Source: Ianthella basta (taxonomy: Eukaryota > Porifera > Demospongiae > Verongiida > Ianthellidae). From it: 64,000 bases of DNA. Under the pieces are notes generated by a model. It saw only the letters and a program-made list of their open reading frames with translations. It was not told where the DNA came from and did not search any database. This document shows, piece by piece, positions 61,540-64,000 of this stretch. Position 1 is the first letter of the stretch, and every line of letters begins with the position of its first letter. The stretch spans positions 14,150,491-14,214,490 of the forward strand of contig OZ025868.1 in NCBI GenBank assembly GCA_964019415.1. Reading direction: 5' to 3'. The position numbers were made by a program, and so were the translations under genes.

Positions 61540-64000
61540 TCGTTGTCGAATTCTTCCACTTTATATCTGCATGCAGCAAGGGGGATGACAGAATGAATAA
61601 TACTGATCTATGGCACGCGAGACTATTGAATACACATGGTACTGAGTACGCATACATGTTATGTATACCACCGCGACGCTGTATATTTGGCTCGCGCAAT
61701 CAACCCAGTCACTCTTGATGGGGCTCTGGAACAGTGGCAAGTAGGGCGATGGCCTAGGCGGGAATTGCGCTAAGCGATTTCTGAAAGGTGATTCTGCCGC
61801 TACTGAAATATACCAGCTAGGCCTTAGCTATAGGCACTGTCGCTTTCGCTGAGGAGATAGAGTGTGCATGGCATAGCTGGCTTTCTTCAACAGCGGCAAC
61901 ATTGTCTTCCGGCCCAGCTCCCGAGCCTACAGTGCCATCGGGAGGTCCCAATTACACAGCGTACGCGTATCTGCACCTGAAGCAGACCAACTAGTATAGT
62001 ACGGACTAGCTTCGAATAACAAAGATCATTAAAGACGCCTCAATTTCCTGTTTCCGTCGTAACTCAATACCCACTTCCTATATACAGTGCCTCTATAGCT
62101 ACCCGACCAGTCTGTTGGACGTAGTAGGCATTATTGAGAGTAATCGTATATGCTACAAACAGTGCTTATTTTAACAAGTTAGTGACTCCTATATTATAGT
62201 GTAATGGACTACCAAGCATATGTGGTGTTGGGCTAGCTACTCAATACTGTGAATTTGGTATACCCTTTTACAGGTGATGGTAATCGGAGGCATTTATACT
62301 ATATTGTTGGCATACTCGGTGTGTGCTCAAGTTGTGGCTGTTGACTCGGGTAAGTTGATCTCTTTCATACCAACTGAAGCACCTGTGTCAATTAATGCCA
62401 GTGTCTGTTGACAGATCAAGGGATATGTATCTAGTCGACTTTCCCATTATGTTTACTTTCTTCATTTGATCTGTATGTTTAAAGAATCACATAATGCAAA
62501 TGAGTAAAATATAGATGTCAACATGATGATGAGAAAAGCTATCAGTGTGTTAAATGTTTTAAATTGGCACACTGTGTGTTTGCTTGATTGCCTTCCTCAG
62601 TCACACTCTCAGCGGATGCCTTCCCTATCCCCGGTGGATACGTTGTACCCGAGAGGGGGAATATAACATTCACTTGTAATAGTACCTCAAGTGGCGTTCT
62701 GTTATGGACAGTAGACCTGCGCATCCAAGGTGGCACTGCAGCATTATCTGCTAGCGCAGGACTTAGTAGTAACCTTCCTAATGTGAGCTCAACTAACAAT
62801 GCAACGGCCAATCCAGCGAGCTTCACCATTCACTATATTGCACCTGAGAGCAACTGGTCATCTGTGGAGTGCTCAGATGGCACACCAAGTACCGCTGCAA
62901 TGATCTTAGTCTTAGTAGAAGGTGAGAACATCCATAGCATTTTATGTTAAAATGTGTATTGCTCTGGATAGTATTATACATGCACAGCCAATTCACACTC
63001 CAACGGCCAATCCAGCGAGCTTCGCCATTCACTATTTTGCACCTGGGAGCAACTGGTCATCTGTGAACTGTGTGTATTGCTCTGGGTAGTATTATGTAGC
63101 GTGCAGGCCATTTTTCCTTTTTGGAGAGTAGAAAAGAAAGCCCTAGGCAGCACTATATATACTGTTGATTCTCAATATTGAATGCAACAATCTTGGTAGA
63201 AGGTGAGAGCTTGTATGTACCTATACCAATCACATGCAGTAAAACTATATATTAGTATGTATATATAGCTACAGCATCCATCATTGGCATAATTTTATAT
63301 CTTTAAGGAAGATGGTGTAGAGAATAGGGCACGATTTTAGGCCATATCCTAGATGAACCAGCTTCCGAATTTAACCATAGTGGTTATCTGCAATGCAACA
63401 GAATGGAGACACTGGGGTATGTTAACATTCATGCAGGGAAGACAGAATTCATGCTTGCTCTAGTGCTGTACTGATTGAATTGACACCGGTGCTCAAATAC
63501 TCGCCCTTTACATCTGTACGCGAGTATTGGACTTGGGTCCACTGGTGTCCTGCGTCTTGCACTAGAAGCATACAAAAATTTGATAGGAAGAAGGTACGTG
63601 GGGAATAACAAAATGTGTTAATAGCAGCATATGGTGCTTTTCTATTACATGCACTCCAGACTGACTTTGGGTGTGCTGCTGTCTTCATAATACATCCATC
63701 AAATGAACTGTATCCATGGTCTTCAATTGTTCTTTGCCGCCACCACTTGGCTAGTTTCGCTTAATGCAATAAGATAAGAGTAGCCACTTCATCAGGCATG
63801 TTCCTAAATAGAGGTCAAGAGTGTGACGTCTGATATGAATCTCAAAATAAACTACGTGCAAACTGAACTAAATTTCAGTAGTTTGCAAGGAACCAGTAAT
63901 ACAATGCTCAGCCTAGACCACATCAATAGTTTTATCCTGTGTAAAGTTTCTGAGAAAACCTGAATGTCTAGCTGCACTTCATATTGTACAAGATACACGG
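61540..64000. repeat. Segmental duplication with 52330-55000 (unit I against unit G)
   Basis: The 5' region, signal exon, Ig exon, Ig remnant and long following intron all repeat in order. With F against H this makes an F+G to H+I tandem duplication of about 8-9 kb. The (TA)n of G is absent here. Confidence 0.8.
62277..62921 (+). CDS. Receptor unit I, 5' part (continues beyond window)
   Basis: Signal exon 62277-62349 (73 nt, MVIGGIYTILLAYSVCAQ...) and Ig exon 62601-62921, both open and in phase. The Ig has TFTC, an inner Trp (LLWTVDL) and SVEC, and differs from G mainly by two fewer codons and a cluster of changes in the middle (TAALSASAGLSSNL; SSTNNATANP), including a new N-glycosylation site NATA. 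The FN3 and later exons should lie past 64000. By comparison with G, the FN3 would start about 2.2 kb after the Ig exon at most. Ends in the long Ig-FN3 intron. Confidence 0.75.

Overview
The window is animal nuclear DNA. It is AT-rich, and its genes are split by short GT-AG introns (69 bp to about 1.3 kb). It holds many CA/TG microsatellites, LTR and non-LTR retroelements and foldback elements. The runs of TAGCTAGC and the gene style would suit a sponge (Porifera, demosponge), but no gene here fixes the species, so this is a guess.

The main content is a tandem array of about ten copies of one receptor gene, all but one on the + strand. The complete form has separate exons for a 5' noncoding leader, a signal peptide (always 73 nt), one Ig-like domain, one fibronectin-III (FN3) domain, a transmembrane helix, a short basic juxtamembrane piece (28 nt), one or two repeats carrying SAYDDIL, and a last exon carrying NPAYQPL. 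Exon phases are 1,1,1,2,0,0,0 throughout. The copies are called A (1863-6085), B (8054-10354), C (14194-17456), A' (20120-26507), B' (28475-30254, tail debris to 33854), X (inverted, 30379-31030), F (50309-52215), G (53102-57465), H (57919-59888) and I (62277 to beyond the window). Only A' (400 aa) and G (435 aa) read intact from signal peptide to stop. I is open as far as it can be seen. The others carry different lesions, as expected of birth-and-death evolution. B has a different cytoplasmic tail with ITIM/ITSM-like tyrosines.

The array grew by segmental duplication: A+B resembles A'+B', and F+G resembles H+I. Spacer pieces recur between units. The tail region of B' hosts a small SAR1-like GTPase gene (32319-33220, dead). 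A second copy lies at 48146-49060, and a third, truncated and inverted 5' piece lies at 36663-36818.

From about 36.7 to 48.3 kb lies a large inverted repeat. Its two arms of about 2.8 kb look nearly identical and include the SAR1-like 5' exon and promoter. They flank a 1.6 kb centre made of minisatellites and small hairpin elements. A complete, apparently very young Ty3/gypsy-type LTR retrotransposon (36905-41303, minus strand) sits in the left arm, and the right arm keeps the empty target site. Other mobile DNA: a 5'-truncated LINE in an intron of A', an RT fragment upstream of H, a 1.47 kb insertion in the transmembrane exon of C, and several MITE-like hairpins.

The receptors look like cell-surface, tyrosine-signalling recognition molecules: an Ig+FN3 ectodomain with SAYDDI, YEVM/L and NPxY motifs inside. 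A role in immunity or allorecognition is inference only. All gene models come from reading the sequence and have no transcript support.
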